A stretch of DNA of 55,022 nt from Desulfamplus sp. (GCA_015231615.1 JADGBE010000020.1:1-55022); one strand, 5' to 3'. Counted from the first letter of the stretch, positions 26,256 to 35,706 are shown. The notes: generated from the letters alone by a model not told the origin. Numbers and translations are program-made.

Positions 26256-26560
26256 AAGAAGAGATAGACCACAATCTTACGTGGGAGGAAGAAGAGGAGA
26301 GACCAAGCAGAACCCAGAAAAAAAAAGATGCCCAAAATCTACAAAAACTTGGAGAGTTTCTTGTAACAATGCCAAAATCTGAAATAGAGAGGCTTGATAT
26401 TTCACAAGAACTTAAAAACGCCATAAATATCGCCAAAACCTTTACAAAACATGGGGCAAGAAAACGCCAAATACAATATATTGGTGTCCTTATGAGAGAA
26501 GTTGATACAACCGCTCTAAATGCTATTTTAGAAAAAATACCTCACCACAAAAAACTCTGA
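26243..26560 (+). CDS. darP: DarP/YjgA ribosome-associated protein (DUF615)
   Basis: This 105-aa acidic-then-basic protein has the YjgA pattern: an N-terminal charged segment (TWEEEEERPSRTQKKKDA), LQKLGEFLVTMP, then KHGARKRQIQYIGVLMRE near 70-87. YjgA/DarP binds late 50S ribosome precursors. It is shorter than the enterobacterial protein (about 180 aa) and ends soon after the core. GGAG lies 6-9 nt before the ATG. It overlaps hisA by 13 nt and the next gene by 1 nt (TGATG). Confidence 0.85.
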   Translation: MRNLKEEIDHNLTWEEEEERPSRTQKKKDAQNLQKLGEFLVTMPKSEIERLDISQELKNAINIAKTFTKHGARKRQIQYIGVLMREVDTTALNAILEKIPHHKKL

Positions 26561-28398
26561 TGTTTTTACCTACCACCCCAAAAGAGCTTACAGCACTTGG
26601 CTGGACCAATCTTGATGTTATACTTATCACTGGCGATACCTATATTGACTCCCCATCTACAGGTGTTGCTGTTATTGGTAAAGTGCTTGTAAAATATGGA
26701 TTTAAAGTTGGCATAATTGCACAGCCTGATATTAACTCTGATAAAGATATTACAAGACTTGGAGAGCCTTCTCTATTCTGGGGAATAACCTCAGGTGCTG
26801 TTGACTCAATGGTCTCAAACTATACAGCCTTAAAAAAGAGAAGAAAAAGCGATGACTACACTCCCGGAGGAATTAACAATAGACGACCAGACAGGGCGGT
26901 AATTGCTTACACAAATCTTGTTAGACGCTATTTTAAAAACACCTGCCCAATTGTGCTTGGTGGAATTGAGGCAAGTTTAAGACGAATATGCCATTACGAT
27001 TTCTGGTCAGACTCTATCAGGCGTTCAATCTTGTTTGATGCAAAAGCTGATTATCTGATTTATGGCATGGGGGAATCTTCGGTAGTTCAACTTGCACAAG
27101 CTCTTAAATATACTCGTGAGTCAGCGATTTCTAAGATCAGAGGACTTTGCTATATTCTGCCCAACCTTATTACCTCTTCAAATGGAGAGAGTGATTATCC
27201 CAATTTATCCAATTATATTACCCTACCCTCTTATGAAATTGTTAAACAGGATAAGGAAAAGTTTACTCAAAGTTTCCATATATTTTACCAAAACAACGAT
27301 CCTCTGACAGCTTGCGGATTAATTCAAAAGCAAGATTCAAGATACCTTGTCCAAAATCCTCCAGCTTTTTACACTAACAAAAAAGGAGTATTTTGCCCTG
27401 TTGTTGATGGTAACACCGAATATCGCTCTTCTTCTCCTGATACACAGCTATTAGACCAAATTGCAGAACTTGATTTTGAAAGAGATGTCCACCCATATTA
27501 TAAAGCATTTGGCAAGGTAAAAGCTCTTGACACAATTCAGTTTTCTATCAATACACATCGAGGCTGTTATGGAGAGTGTAATTTTTGCTCAATTGCAGTG
27601 CATGAAGGCAGAACTGTAAGGTTCAGAAGCGAAGAGTCTATCTTAAAAGAGGTGAGAGAACTGACTCGCCACCCTGATTTTAAGGGTATAATTTCAGATG
27701 CTGGTGGTCCTACTGCAAATATGTATGGTTTTGAGTGCCAAAAGAAACTCAATCATGGCGTTTGTCAAGATAAACGGTGCATCTTTCCAACTATTTGCAA
27801 AAACTTAAAACCTGATCATTCAAAACAAATTAGCATATTGAAGAAAATCCAACAGATTCAAGGGGTAAAAAAAGTTTTTGTAGCTTCAGGGATAAGGTAT
27901 GATCTTATGTTTGCTGATGAAAAATATGGAGAGAAATACCTTGAAGCTATTGTAAATAATCATGTTTCTGGACAGTTAAAGATTGCACCTGAACATAGTG
28001 AAAACAATATCCTTCAACTTATGGGTAAATCAGATAACTTGCCTAAAAAACAATCTATTTTAGAGTTTAAAAAGAGATTTGACACACTATCTGAAAGATG
28101 TGGCAAAAGACAATTTTTAACCTACTATTTTATGGCTGCCCACCCAGGATGCACACTTCAAGATATGGAGTTGCTTAAGAAATTTATCAGTGAGAAACTT
28201 CACATAATACCTGAGCAGATTCAAATTTTTACACCAACTCCATCAACTTATTCAACTTTGATGTATTACACTTTAAAATGTCCATTTACAGGCAAAAAAC
28301 TTTTTGTTGAAAAAGATATTGCTGCTAAAGAAGAGCAAAAAAATGTAATCACCAAAAACAAGAAAGGAAAATTAAATCCAAACAAGAATAATAAATGA
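26560..28398 (+). CDS. YgiQ-family radical SAM protein
   Basis: This 612-aa protein of the YgiQ (UPF0313) family has an N-terminal region (LGWTNLDVILITGDTYIDSP at 13-32, VLGGIEASLRRICHYDFW near 132-149) and a radical SAM core with the Cx3Cx2C triad Cys336, Cys340, Cys343 in RGCYGECNFCS. A second Cys set (CQDKRC and nearby) and the C-terminal FTPTPSTYST segment complete the family. The reaction is unknown. It starts within the darP stop and its own stop overlaps the MATE gene (ATGA). Confidence 0.92.
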   Translation: MFLPTTPKELTALGWTNLDVILITGDTYIDSPSTGVAVIGKVLVKYGFKVGIIAQPDINSDKDITRLGEPSLFWGITSGAVDSMVSNYTALKKRRKSDDYTPGGINNRRPDRAVIAYTNLVRRYFKNTCPIVLGGIEASLRRICHYDFWSDSIRRSILFDAKADYLIYGMGESSVVQLAQALKYTRESAISKIRGLCYILPNLITSSNGESDYPNLSNYITLPSYEIVKQDKEKFTQSFHIFYQNNDPLTACGLIQKQDSRYLVQNPPAFYTNKKGVFCPVVDGNTEYRSSSPDTQLLDQIAELDFERDVHPYYKAFGKVKALDTIQFSINTHRGCYGECNFCSIAVHEGRTVRFRSEESILKEVRELTRHPDFKGIISDAGGPTANMYGFECQKKLNHGVCQDKRCIFPTICKNLKPDHSKQISILKKIQQIQGVKKVFVASGIRYDLMFADEKYGEKYLEAIVNNHVSGQLKIAPEHSENNILQLMGKSDNLPKKQSILEFKKRFDTLSERCGKRQFLTYYFMAAHPGCTLQDMELLKKFISEKLHIIPEQIQIFTPTPSTYSTLMYYTLKCPFTGKKLFVEKDIAAKEEQKNVITKNKKGKLNPNKNNK

Positions 28399-29765
28399 GA
28401 TATAAACTCAATTTCAACAACTATAAAGAAGTCATCAATGTTAGTCTCCCTATGGTCTTGAGTATGGGGTCTATTACTCTTATGGAGTTTACAGATCGTA
28501 TTTTTTTGGCTAACTACTCGTTAGATGCATTAGCCGCAGCAACTCCTGCAGGAATAACAGCTTTTCTATTTAACTCTTTTTTTATGGGTGTTGCAGGATA
28601 TGTTAATGTTTTTATTGCTCAATATATTGGTGTAAACAACAGGAAAGGGGTTGGAGCATCATTGTGGCAGGGAATATATTTTGCCATCTTTGGAGCAATA
28701 TTTATGTTATTGCTCTCTATTGCTGCTAATCCTATTTTTTCTATGATAGATCATGCTCCAGAGATTCAACAGCTTGAGGTCATATACTTTCGCATTATTT
28801 GTCTTGGTTCTGGGATAATTCTTATTGCTTCTACTTTATCTTGTTTTTATTCCGGCAGAGGTTTTACTAAAACCGTGATGGTAATCCATATAGCTGGTAC
28901 GCTTTTCAATATACCATTAGGATATGCCTTGATAAATGGGCGGTGGGGATTTCCAGAACTTGGCATCAAAGGGGCTGCAATTGCAACTATCAGTTCATGG
29001 ATATTAATAGCCTCTATTTTTGGGATTCTTATATTTAACAAGAAAAATAACGAGCGGTTTCATGTTTTCAGCAAAATGGCTTTTGATCCTGAACTTTTTA
29101 TCCGTCTTATGAAGTATGGAATTCCAGGAGGAACTCAATTTTTTTTAGATATTTTAGTATTTACATTTTTTGTTCTAATGATAGGAAGAGTTGGTACAAC
29201 AGAGCTTACAGTTACAAACCTTGTCCTCTCTATAAATGGACTATCCTATATGCCTATGTGGGGATTTTCAATTGGGGTCAGCACGCTTGTGGGTCAGGCA
29301 ATGGGGAAAAATATGCCAGATGATGCTGTTTTAGCTGTAAGATCAACTGCTCATATTGCATTGGTATATGTTTGTTGTCTGATTGTTATATTTATTTTAA
29401 CACCTGAGCCATTAATTCACCTTTTTCTACCAGATAATTTGACGATAGCTGAGAAAGAACCTCTAATATTGATGGGTAGTATGTTGTTAAGATTTGTTGC
29501 CATATACCTCTTATTTGACTCTCTGATTATTATCTACACAGGTGCATTGAAAGGTGCTGGAGATTCACGCTTTATTATGTTGAGTATAATAAGTGCCAGC
29601 ATTCTCTTTATTTTTATACCGCTTTGGTTTGGTATTAGCAGATTTGGAATGGGGCTTTATTTTGCATGGTCATGTATTACCTTATATCTTATGGTATTAT
29701 TCATCATGGTTATAACAAGATATAATAACGGCAAATGGAAGGAGATAAGAATTCTTGAACACTAA
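28395..29765 (+). CDS. MATE-family multidrug/metabolite exporter
   Basis: This 456-aa inner-membrane protein has about twelve hydrophobic segments in two homologous halves, as in MATE Na+/H+ antiporters. Typical elements are SLPMVLSMGSITLMEFTDRI (start of TM1) and the matching second half IPGGTQFFLDILVFT, plus GVSTLVGQAMGK and the FDSLIIIYTGALKGAGDSR segment. Substrate unknown. It overlaps the radical SAM gene by 4 nt and fdhD by 11 nt. Confidence 0.9.
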   Translation: MRYKLNFNNYKEVINVSLPMVLSMGSITLMEFTDRIFLANYSLDALAAATPAGITAFLFNSFFMGVAGYVNVFIAQYIGVNNRKGVGASLWQGIYFAIFGAIFMLLLSIAANPIFSMIDHAPEIQQLEVIYFRIICLGSGIILIASTLSCFYSGRGFTKTVMVIHIAGTLFNIPLGYALINGRWGFPELGIKGAAIATISSWILIASIFGILIFNKKNNERFHVFSKMAFDPELFIRLMKYGIPGGTQFFLDILVFTFFVLMIGRVGTTELTVTNLVLSINGLSYMPMWGFSIGVSTLVGQAMGKNMPDDAVLAVRSTAHIALVYVCCLIVIFILTPEPLIHLFLPDNLTIAEKEPLILMGSMLLRFVAIYLLFDSLIIIYTGALKGAGDSRFIMLSIISASILFIFIPLWFGISRFGMGLYFAWSCITLYLMVLFIMVITRYNNGKWKEIRILEH

Positions 29766-30582
29766 TAAAGAGATAAAAATTAATAAACAGCTCACATATA
29801 AGACAATAATGAATTACCTACCAGAATCTATAAAGCAAGAGAATAAAATGGAGCTATTAAAAGAAGAACCTCTATCAATTAATGTTCAAGGTTCAACTTA
29901 TAGCGTAGTTATGAGAACCCCGGGAGAAGAGCGTGAACATGCTGCGGGTTTCTGTCTTGCAGAGGGTATTGTTGATAACTTAGAAGATATTGTAGATATT
30001 GCATTGTGCGATGGTGATGACTCAAATGTGGCTGCTGTAATGTTATCTAAAGAACGAGCGTGTAAAGTATCTCATCTTCTTGAGAAAAAAGGCTATATAA
30101 GCCAAACAAGTTGCGGTATCTGTGGACGAGAGTTAATTGATGATCTTACAGCTATACTTAAACCTGTGCAAAATTCTATTACAATATCGCTTGAGCAGGT
30201 GATGGAGTGTGTCAACAAGATGAATGATATTCAGCATTTGAGAAAACGATGCTATTCATCTCATGCAGCGATGATAATTGATAGAAATTACAACATACTT
30301 TCAATCTCAGAAGATGCTGGCAGACATAATGCTCTTGACAAGGCTATTGGAAAACTTTTTCTTCAAAAAAGGCTTAATTACGCTGGAATTGCTATAATAT
30401 CATCAAGGGCAAGTTATGAGATGATTCAAAAGTGTGCAAGAGCTGGTATTGAAATTGTGATAAGTATTTCACGACCTACTGCATTAGCGTGTGAGTTAGG
30501 TGAGAGTCTCGGAATGACCCTTGCCAGTGTCAGAGACAAGGGTCTATTTGTTTTTACGGGCAGCAACCGAATCTTTTTTTAA
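29755..30582 (+). CDS. fdhD: FdhD sulfurtransferase for formate dehydrogenase maturation
   Basis: This 275-aa FdhD passes sulfur from IscS to the Mo/W-bisMGD cofactor of formate dehydrogenase. Landmarks: MRTPGEEREHAAGFCLAEGI (53-72), CGIC with Cys120 and Cys123, SEDAGRHNALDKAIG, SRASYEMIQK and SVRDKGLFVFTG at the end. The start is a TTG at 29755, with GGAG 10 nt upstream; an ATG further in (residue 19) lacks a better site. No formate dehydrogenase gene is in the window. Confidence 0.9.
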   Translation: MNTNKEIKINKQLTYKTIMNYLPESIKQENKMELLKEEPLSINVQGSTYSVVMRTPGEEREHAAGFCLAEGIVDNLEDIVDIALCDGDDSNVAAVMLSKERACKVSHLLEKKGYISQTSCGICGRELIDDLTAILKPVQNSITISLEQVMECVNKMNDIQHLRKRCYSSHAAMIIDRNYNILSISEDAGRHNALDKAIGKLFLQKRLNYAGIAIISSRASYEMIQKCARAGIEIVISISRPTALACELGESLGMTLASVRDKGLFVFTGSNRIFF

Positions 30583-30612
30583 AATTATACTTTGCACGGT
30601 CATAGAGCCGAT

Positions 30613-30670
30613 GGTTAAAACCAGTGGACTTCTCTACAATCTGTTAGCCGTGCTATTTATCGTTCGACTA
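30613..30670. repeat. Degenerate palindrome cluster C
   Basis: Pieces of the units seen in clusters A and B: AGCCGATGGTTAAAACCA, then GTGGACTTCT, then TAGCCGTGC...CGACTA with mismatches. Located between convergent fdhD and the flagellar rod-like gene. Confidence 0.5.
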
Positions 30671-30692
30671 AGAAAAATTATCATAAGATTTT

Positions 30693-31037
30693 CTAAGCCT
30701 TCATGTTTATAATAGTTCCCTTCATCTCATCATCAGTCTGAATAGTTTTAACATTAGCACCATAAGCTGACTGATAGTTGATCATACTTGTAAATTCAGT
30801 TGCCAGATCAGTATTTGAAAGCTCTTTTGTAGTGCCATTGCTCTGTGTTACAAGGGGACCATCTGCTAAGTTTTTGCTCAATGAGACCTTAACCCCTCCA
30901 TTATTTCCCTCATTCATTACTGTTCTGCTGCTTTTAAAGTTGTCTGACTCAACATTTGCAATATTGTTTGCAGTAACAGCAGTCCCAGTTCCAAATGCTC
31001 TTAGTGCTTGAACACTGCTATTAATAGAAGATACCAT
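30693..31037 (-). CDS. Small flagellar basal-body rod/hook-type protein
   Basis: This 114-aa protein holds only the conserved ends of flagellar axial proteins. The N-terminal coil SVQALRAFGTGTAVTANNIANVES (FlgC/FlgG type, with ANNIANV) is followed by a short linker and the C-terminal coil TDLATEFTSMINYQSAYGANVKTIQTDDEM. Intact FlgC proteins are a little longer. It is far from the main flagellar genes at 46-54 kb. The start is the ATG at 31037 with AAGGAGG 6 nt upstream; an in-frame TTG two codons earlier lies within the ribosome-site spacer. Confidence 0.8.
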   Translation of the reverse strand: MVSSINSSVQALRAFGTGTAVTANNIANVESDNFKSSRTVMNEGNNGGVKVSLSKNLADGPLVTQSNGTTKELSNTDLATEFTSMINYQSAYGANVKTIQTDDEMKGTIINMKA

Positions 31038-31094
31038 AACCAACCTCCTTTCAGCTAATTTACTTAAAGCTAATCTAAAGAAATGTTAATATTT

Positions 31095-31137
31095 AGGAGT
31101 TACACGGCTTGGTTTAGAATCCAAGTTCGTAACTCCT
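31095..31137. terminator. Two-part hairpin between rod-like gene and hydrolase
   Basis: AGGAGTTAC at 31095-31103 pairs with GTAACTCCT at 31129-31137, and inside it CTTGG at 31108-31112 pairs with CCAAG at 31121-31125. It sits after the hydrolase stop and before the next gene on the minus strand. No strong T-run, so it may be a terminator or a leader structure. Confidence 0.4.
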
Positions 31138-31183
31138 ATTTCTTATGATGGAACAAGTTCAATTTAATATAATATCGTCAGTA

Positions 31184-31735
31184 CTATTTTACAACCTTAA
31201 CCATTTTTTTGAAGGCATCACCTTCAGCCGCCTTCATTAGCTCAAAAATTATCATTTCAGTGCTTGTCTCGCAACCTCCAGCCTGAACAATACGTCTTAT
31301 TCCAATCTCTTTGTTTTCTTTTTTTCTTGATGAAACGCAATCAGCAACAACATGAACTTCGCACCCGCTATTTAGCAAATCTAAAGATGTTTGATATACA
31401 CATATATGAGATTCAATTCCAACTACAAGAACCTGTTTTCTGTTAAGTGCTTTAAACTGCTCCATAAATTTATCGTTTCCGCAGCAGCTAAATGATTTCT
31501 TAGCAATTGGCTTTACATCAGGCATAAGCTCTTTCATAAGTGCTGCCACCTCTGGGATTGTAGCTCCAAGTTTTTCTGGAATCTGTTCTACCCATATCAC
31601 AGGAACATCTAAGATCGCCATACCTTTAATCAATGTTTGAAGAGAGTCAAAAAGCTCATCTTTGTTATACATTAATTGAGCAAGTTTCCCTTGAACATCA
31701 ATCAAAACCAATACAGTATTCTCTTTTGAAAACAT
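31184..31735 (-). CDS. Isochorismatase-fold cysteine hydrolase (YcaC-like)
   Basis: This 183-aa protein of the isochorismatase superfamily shows the Asp-Lys-Cys triad: Asp in VLVLIDVQGKL (about 13), Lys in IAKKSFSCC (about 80) and Cys in VVGIESHICVYQTSLDLL (about 112). It ends with the usual VVADCVSSR and ETSTEMIIFELM elements. The closest type by memory is YcaC/hydrolases of unknown substrate. AAGGAGAT lies before the ATG at 31735. Confidence 0.85.
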   Translation of the reverse strand: MFSKENTVLVLIDVQGKLAQLMYNKDELFDSLQTLIKGMAILDVPVIWVEQIPEKLGATIPEVAALMKELMPDVKPIAKKSFSCCGNDKFMEQFKALNRKQVLVVGIESHICVYQTSLDLLNSGCEVHVVADCVSSRKKENKEIGIRRIVQAGGCETSTEMIIFELMKAAEGDAFKKMVKVVK

Positions 31736-31757
31736 AATATTTATCTCCTTCTGTTAC

Positions 31758-31955
31758 TTACACAGCTCGTTCAAATAAAATCTTATGAGCAACAAGATTC
31801 ATAGATTTTATTCTACCTTTAACTATCTTTTGCTCTCCAAAAATACTCATTATTCTATAACTGCTGTTATTATCTTCTGGCTCTATTAAATCAACAGACT
31901 CCATTAACAGCTCTTCTTTCCCATCTTTTACCATATAAGCATTAGCTTCACACAT
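31758..31955 (-). CDS. CooT-family nickel-binding small protein
   Basis: This 65-aa protein begins MCEANAYMVKDGKEEL and ends FGEQKIVKGRIKSMNLVAHKILFE, matching the CooT family; in these the Cys2 of the dimer binds Ni(II). AAGGAGGT precedes the ATG. It overlaps the DUF3842 gene by 8 nt; that pairing recurs in anaerobes as I recall it. A nickel-handling role fits the nearby LarA and the hydrogenase/CODH metabolism expected of such an organism (inference). Confidence 0.85.
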   Translation of the reverse strand: MCEANAYMVKDGKEELLMESVDLIEPEDNNSSYRIMSIFGEQKIVKGRIKSMNLVAHKILFERAV

Positions 31956-32373
31956 CTTTAAAGACCTCCTTAAGTTCGGTTTCGATAAGATATTTTATAA
32001 GGTGCGGTAGAGGTTCTCTATGAAAACCTACGATAACCACATTTTCTTGATTAAGCGGGAGCAATATTTTTAAAGCTGACGCAGAAGTTACAGCCTCTGC
32101 CATCTTAGGTGTTACCTCCCCCATCATGGAATTTGCCCACGTAATGGCAATTGAGCCAATAATCACATCAGCCTTTTTAACGGTCTGAACAATGGCATTT
32201 TCTCCAGAAGCTGCCCTATTTGCCCCTGCTTTCATCATTTGAGATGCAGCAATAGCATTTGTCCCTATTGCCGTTATTTCAATAGATTCTCCGTAAAATT
32301 CTCGTAAATACTTGATAAGAGAGACACCAATACCGCCCCCTTGACCATCTATAATACAAACTCGTTTATGCAA
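31948..32373 (-). CDS. DUF3842 family protein
   Basis: This about 141-aa protein matches DUF3842: VCIIDGQGGGIGV near the N-terminus (dinucleotide-binding-like glycine loop), AIGTNAIAASQMMKAGANRAASGENAI in the middle and LLPLNQENVVIVGF near the end. Function unknown. There is no ATG. A TTG at 32373 is 11 nt after AGGAG and is the best start; another TTG at 32382 is only 2 nt from it. It is translationally overlapped with the CooT gene. Confidence 0.82.
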   Translation of the reverse strand: MHKRVCIIDGQGGGIGVSLIKYLREFYGESIEITAIGTNAIAASQMMKAGANRAASGENAIVQTVKKADVIIGSIAITWANSMMGEVTPKMAEAVTSASALKILLPLNQENVVIVGFHREPLPHLIKYLIETELKEVFKDV

Positions 32374-32448
32374 ATAATTCAAATCTCCTAAATAAATTTT
32401 ATCATTTAATAATATGGATACACGCTATAATTTGTCTTAATTATAGGA

Positions 32449-33648
32449 TCAGTGATTTTCATACAAACCCCCAATTTTTCCAAAATCTTTTTTCATAGCC
32501 TCATAAACAGGCTTTCCAACCATGAATGTGTAAATCTCATCACATTTTTTTTCAGGATCAATATCTTTAAACTGTTCTGGATACAATATTTTAGCAACAG
32601 CAAAAGCGTTTGCAAGTGCTGTCTCAACATTGGTTGTATAAAAATTGAACGGCAAAAGAGTATATACTTGTCTGGTTTGAAATGCTTTTAACGCCTTATA
32701 AAATTCTGGTTTCTTAGCAATATCCTCTTTAATAAGTTTAAGCCCTCCGCCATCAATAAATATAAAATCAGGATTTAAAGATAAAAGTTTCTCCTTGTCA
32801 ATAAAGATATGACTACCTTCTGAAGACATATCCTTTAATTGTGAAGCTGTAAGGGTTGCCACAATATTGTTTGCGTTTGCCCATTTGAGAGGGAGATAAC
32901 TTTTTTCAGAACTTTCAATGCCGTGAGAGCCTCTCATGCCAATTCCGCCCACATAAACGGTTGGTTTCTCTTTATTTTGAATACTCTTTTTATCTTGAGT
33001 ATTCTTATCATCAATATCTTTAATCCCCTTATTTTGCAAATCGGTAACTGTTTTTTGCCCAAGCTCTTTTCTTGCAGATTCAATAAAATTAATAACAGCT
33101 TCTGCCCGCTCTTCTCTGTCAAGAATTCTGCCAGCAAGCCTTAATGAGTCATAAATAAGTTCATCAAATGTGGCAAATGCACCGTAACTTAACACCACAA
33201 TCGGAATATTTAACTGTTTCTGAATCTGATCAGCCAAAGATACCTCTGTCTGCGTCATAAAAATCAGATCAGGATTTACGCTTAACACTGCTTCCAAATC
33301 AGGCTTTTTGTTGATGCTTGCAGGTCCTCCTGGACCGATGCTCGGCAGTTTGGAAAGCTCAAGATTTGCCAACCAGTATGGTCGTCCTCCGGGGTTAAGT
33401 TTTTCCATATTTTCCACACCTGCAAGTTTATCTTGAGCATCAAGATAGACAATAAGGCGAAGAGTTCCAGGACCAAGGCAGATAATTTTTTCAGGGTTGT
33501 GAGGCACAGTAAGGTTTCTGCCTATCATATCAGTTATATTAAGAGTTTCAGATAGTGCAAAACCTGCAAAACCAATAAAAGGCAGAAAGCTAATAGAATT
33601 TAGAGAAGCAATAAGAGTTATAAAGCAGATAATTAATATTTTTTTCAT
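32449..33648 (-). CDS. Periplasmic metal-chelate binding protein (BtuF/FecB fold)
   Basis: This 399-aa substrate-binding protein of the helical-backbone metal/chelate receptor fold has a signal peptide (MKKILIICFITLIASLNSIS and a hydrophobic run to about 32), then ITDMIGRNLTVPHNPEKIICLGPG, PDLIF repeats in both lobes, and PFNFYTTNVETALANAFAVAKILYP near the C-terminus. That last segment is typical of the archaeal/sulfate-reducer branch often labelled iron or cobalamin binding. Residues about 199-229 form a Lys/Asp/Gln-rich inserted linker between lobes. It is the last gene of the uptake locus. Ligand not assignable. Confidence 0.87.
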   Translation of the reverse strand: MKKILIICFITLIASLNSISFLPFIGFAGFALSETLNITDMIGRNLTVPHNPEKIICLGPGTLRLIVYLDAQDKLAGVENMEKLNPGGRPYWLANLELSKLPSIGPGGPASINKKPDLEAVLSVNPDLIFMTQTEVSLADQIQKQLNIPIVVLSYGAFATFDELIYDSLRLAGRILDREERAEAVINFIESARKELGQKTVTDLQNKGIKDIDDKNTQDKKSIQNKEKPTVYVGGIGMRGSHGIESSEKSYLPLKWANANNIVATLTASQLKDMSSEGSHIFIDKEKLLSLNPDFIFIDGGGLKLIKEDIAKKPEFYKALKAFQTRQVYTLLPFNFYTTNVETALANAFAVAKILYPEQFKDIDPEKKCDEIYTFMVGKPVYEAMKKDFGKIGGLYENH

Positions 33649-33676
33649 CTTTTTTTAATTCCTTTTATGTTTAAAT

Positions 33677-34429
33677 CTATCCAATAGGAACAACAACCTT
33701 ATGACCACCAACATCAGCAATTAGAGCATCAATCCCATAAACCTCTTTTATCATTTCAGAGGTAACTTCATCTTTATGGATAAACTTATAAACTTTATGG
33801 TGTTTCATCATTAGAAAGAAATCGGCAAACCTGAACGCAAGGTTTAAATCGTGAATTGATACTATTGCAGAGAGATTCTGCTCTTTTACAATCTTGCGAA
33901 CCATTGACATAACTTCAAATTGATTTTTAAGATCAAGGTTGCTTGTAGGTTCGTCAAGCAGAAGCACTTGCGGCTCTTGAGCCAATGCACGGGCAATAAC
34001 AACCTTTTGCATCTCTCCGCCGCTTAATGAATTGACAGCTCTTAAAGCAAAAGAGTCAAGGTTCATCTTCTTGAGAATTCTCTCCACTATCTGAAAATCC
34101 TTATCAGATGCTGCCCATTTTATATGAGGTTTTCGTCCAAGAAGAACAGCGTCAAATACTGTAAGAGACTCTTCAAAATATTTTTGGGGCATATATGCTA
34201 TATGTTTGGCAATTTCCGACCCTTTCATGGTCAAAACTTCTTCGTTATTGAGCATTACCGAGCCTCTGTAAGGAACAAGCACTTTGTTAAGGCATTTTAG
34301 AAGTGTTGATTTTCCAGCACCGTTTACACCAAGAACACCGAGAACTAAACCTTTATCCAACTTAAATCCTATATCGTTTACGACATGGTGGCTGTTATAG
34401 GAAAATTGTATATTATTAACTGACAGCAT
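33677..34429 (-). CDS. ABC transporter ATPase (FepC/BtuD type)
   Basis: This 250-aa ATPase has Walker A GVNGAGKST (about 34-42), Q-loop YMPQKYFEES, signature LSGGEMQKVVIARAL, Walker B VLLLDEPTSNLD and the switch His in VSIHDLNLA. It energises the permease encoded just upstream on the same strand. Its ribosome site GAGAGGG lies within a run of imperfect repeats (34437-34545). Confidence 0.92.
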   Translation of the reverse strand: MLSVNNIQFSYNSHHVVNDIGFKLDKGLVLGVLGVNGAGKSTLLKCLNKVLVPYRGSVMLNNEEVLTMKGSEIAKHIAYMPQKYFEESLTVFDAVLLGRKPHIKWAASDKDFQIVERILKKMNLDSFALRAVNSLSGGEMQKVVIARALAQEPQVLLLDEPTSNLDLKNQFEVMSMVRKIVKEQNLSAIVSIHDLNLAFRFADFFLMMKHHKVYKFIHKDEVTSEMIKEVYGIDALIADVGGHKVVVPIG

Positions 34430-34436
34430 TATTTTT

Positions 34437-34545
34437 TAATCCCTCTCATCATCTTCTGATACCTTATCTTTAATCCCTTTCCCTTTCATCATCTTCTAAT
34501 ATTTCTTTTATTATTTTTGCATTATCTTCTAATCCCTTTCATAAG
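34437..34545 (-). repeat. Three imperfect copies of a gene-end/ribosome-site segment
   Basis: Read on the minus strand, the permease end (AAAGGGATTAGAAGATAA) is followed by two further imperfect copies of AGAAGATGATGAAAGGGATT before the ATPase start. Copies lie near 34522-34545, 34481-34505 and 34437-34460. It looks like local tandem duplication of the stop/ribosome-site region. Confidence 0.55.
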
Positions 34546-35616
34546 CAGATACAAAAACATGGGTGCCCCCATAAAAGAGGTAAGAATACCAACAGGCAGA
34601 TTTCCAGAGCCGATAATTAATCTTCCAGTTGTATCTGCTAAAAGCAGCAACGCAGCACCCACAGCAGATGAAAAAGGAATCACAAGCCTATGGTCAGAGC
34701 CGACAATACGCTTTGCAATATGTGGGGCAAGCAGCCCAACAAATGCAATAACGCCATGAAATGCCGTAATAACAGCAGATACAACAGCAGCAATCATCAT
34801 TCCTTGAATACGCAGAGAGTCAACAGACACACCAAGCCCTTTTGCAGCCTCTTCACCAGATAACAGAGCGTTTAAATTCCAACGATGAAAAGTTACCCAC
34901 ACTGTGGAAAGAGCAATAATCAAAGCCATTATTCCGATTTCACTCCAGCTTGAACGTGCAACATCTCCAAATGTCCAGAAAAGTGCTGATGCGATTTGTG
35001 TCTCTGACGCAAAGTATTGAATAAGCACTGTAGCAGAATTAAAAAGAGAAGATAAGGCAACACCAGCTAAAATAATAGCCTCTGGAGATAGCCTTTTTAG
35101 TTTGGCAAGAATTAAAATTATCCATGTTGCACCCATTGCTCCGATAAATGCAAACATAGGAATAGATGCAAATCGTCCAAAATTTATTAACTTATTAGAT
35201 AATGAAGATTCAGTTAGAACAGATGCTCCAGCTCCACCTAAGTCAAAAATAATAATGCCGACAACTGCCCCAAATGCTGCACCTTGACTTATTCCAAGAG
35301 TTGATGACGAGCCAAGGGGGTTTCTTAAAATAGATTGAATTATAAGCCCTGAAAGTGCAAGTCCCCAGCCTGAAATTACAGCAGCAATAATGCGCGGCAT
35401 TCTTATATTCCAGACAACAAGATGGGAGTTGCCTTCAGCATTACCCAAAATACCTTGAATAACGTGGTTTATGCTCAACTGATAAGAACCCTTTGAAATT
35501 GCATAAATTCCAAGCAGAAGCGTAATTATAACCAATCCCGCAAATATAAGCTGTTTGCGTTTAACATTTTGATGATATTTCTCTGTTGCTGTGGTGTTGT
35601 CAGAATAACAGCTCAT
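34522..35616 (-). CDS. FecCD/BtuC-family ABC permease
   Basis: This 364-aa inner-membrane permease has about ten membrane segments. Family motifs: NIRMPRIIAAVISGWGLALSG, NPLGSSSTLGISQGAAFGA, FWTFGDVARSSW, GVIAFVGLLAPHIAKRIVGSDHR (the coupling helix to the ATPase) and PVGILTSFMGAPMFLYLL at the C-terminus. AAGGAAAT precedes the ATG. Works with the adjacent ATPase and binding protein. Confidence 0.92.
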   Translation of the reverse strand: MSCYSDNTTATEKYHQNVKRKQLIFAGLVIITLLLGIYAISKGSYQLSINHVIQGILGNAEGNSHLVVWNIRMPRIIAAVISGWGLALSGLIIQSILRNPLGSSSTLGISQGAAFGAVVGIIIFDLGGAGASVLTESSLSNKLINFGRFASIPMFAFIGAMGATWIILILAKLKRLSPEAIILAGVALSSLFNSATVLIQYFASETQIASALFWTFGDVARSSWSEIGIMALIIALSTVWVTFHRWNLNALLSGEEAAKGLGVSVDSLRIQGMMIAAVVSAVITAFHGVIAFVGLLAPHIAKRIVGSDHRLVIPFSSAVGAALLLLADTTGRLIIGSGNLPVGILTSFMGAPMFLYLLMKGIRR

Positions 35617-35706
35617 TTATAATTTCCTTATCTAAGCCATAGAATAACCTATGGATTTGTTTTGGCTAACTCCTTTTTTATTTCAAAGGAGATTATATTT
35701 TTTTGA

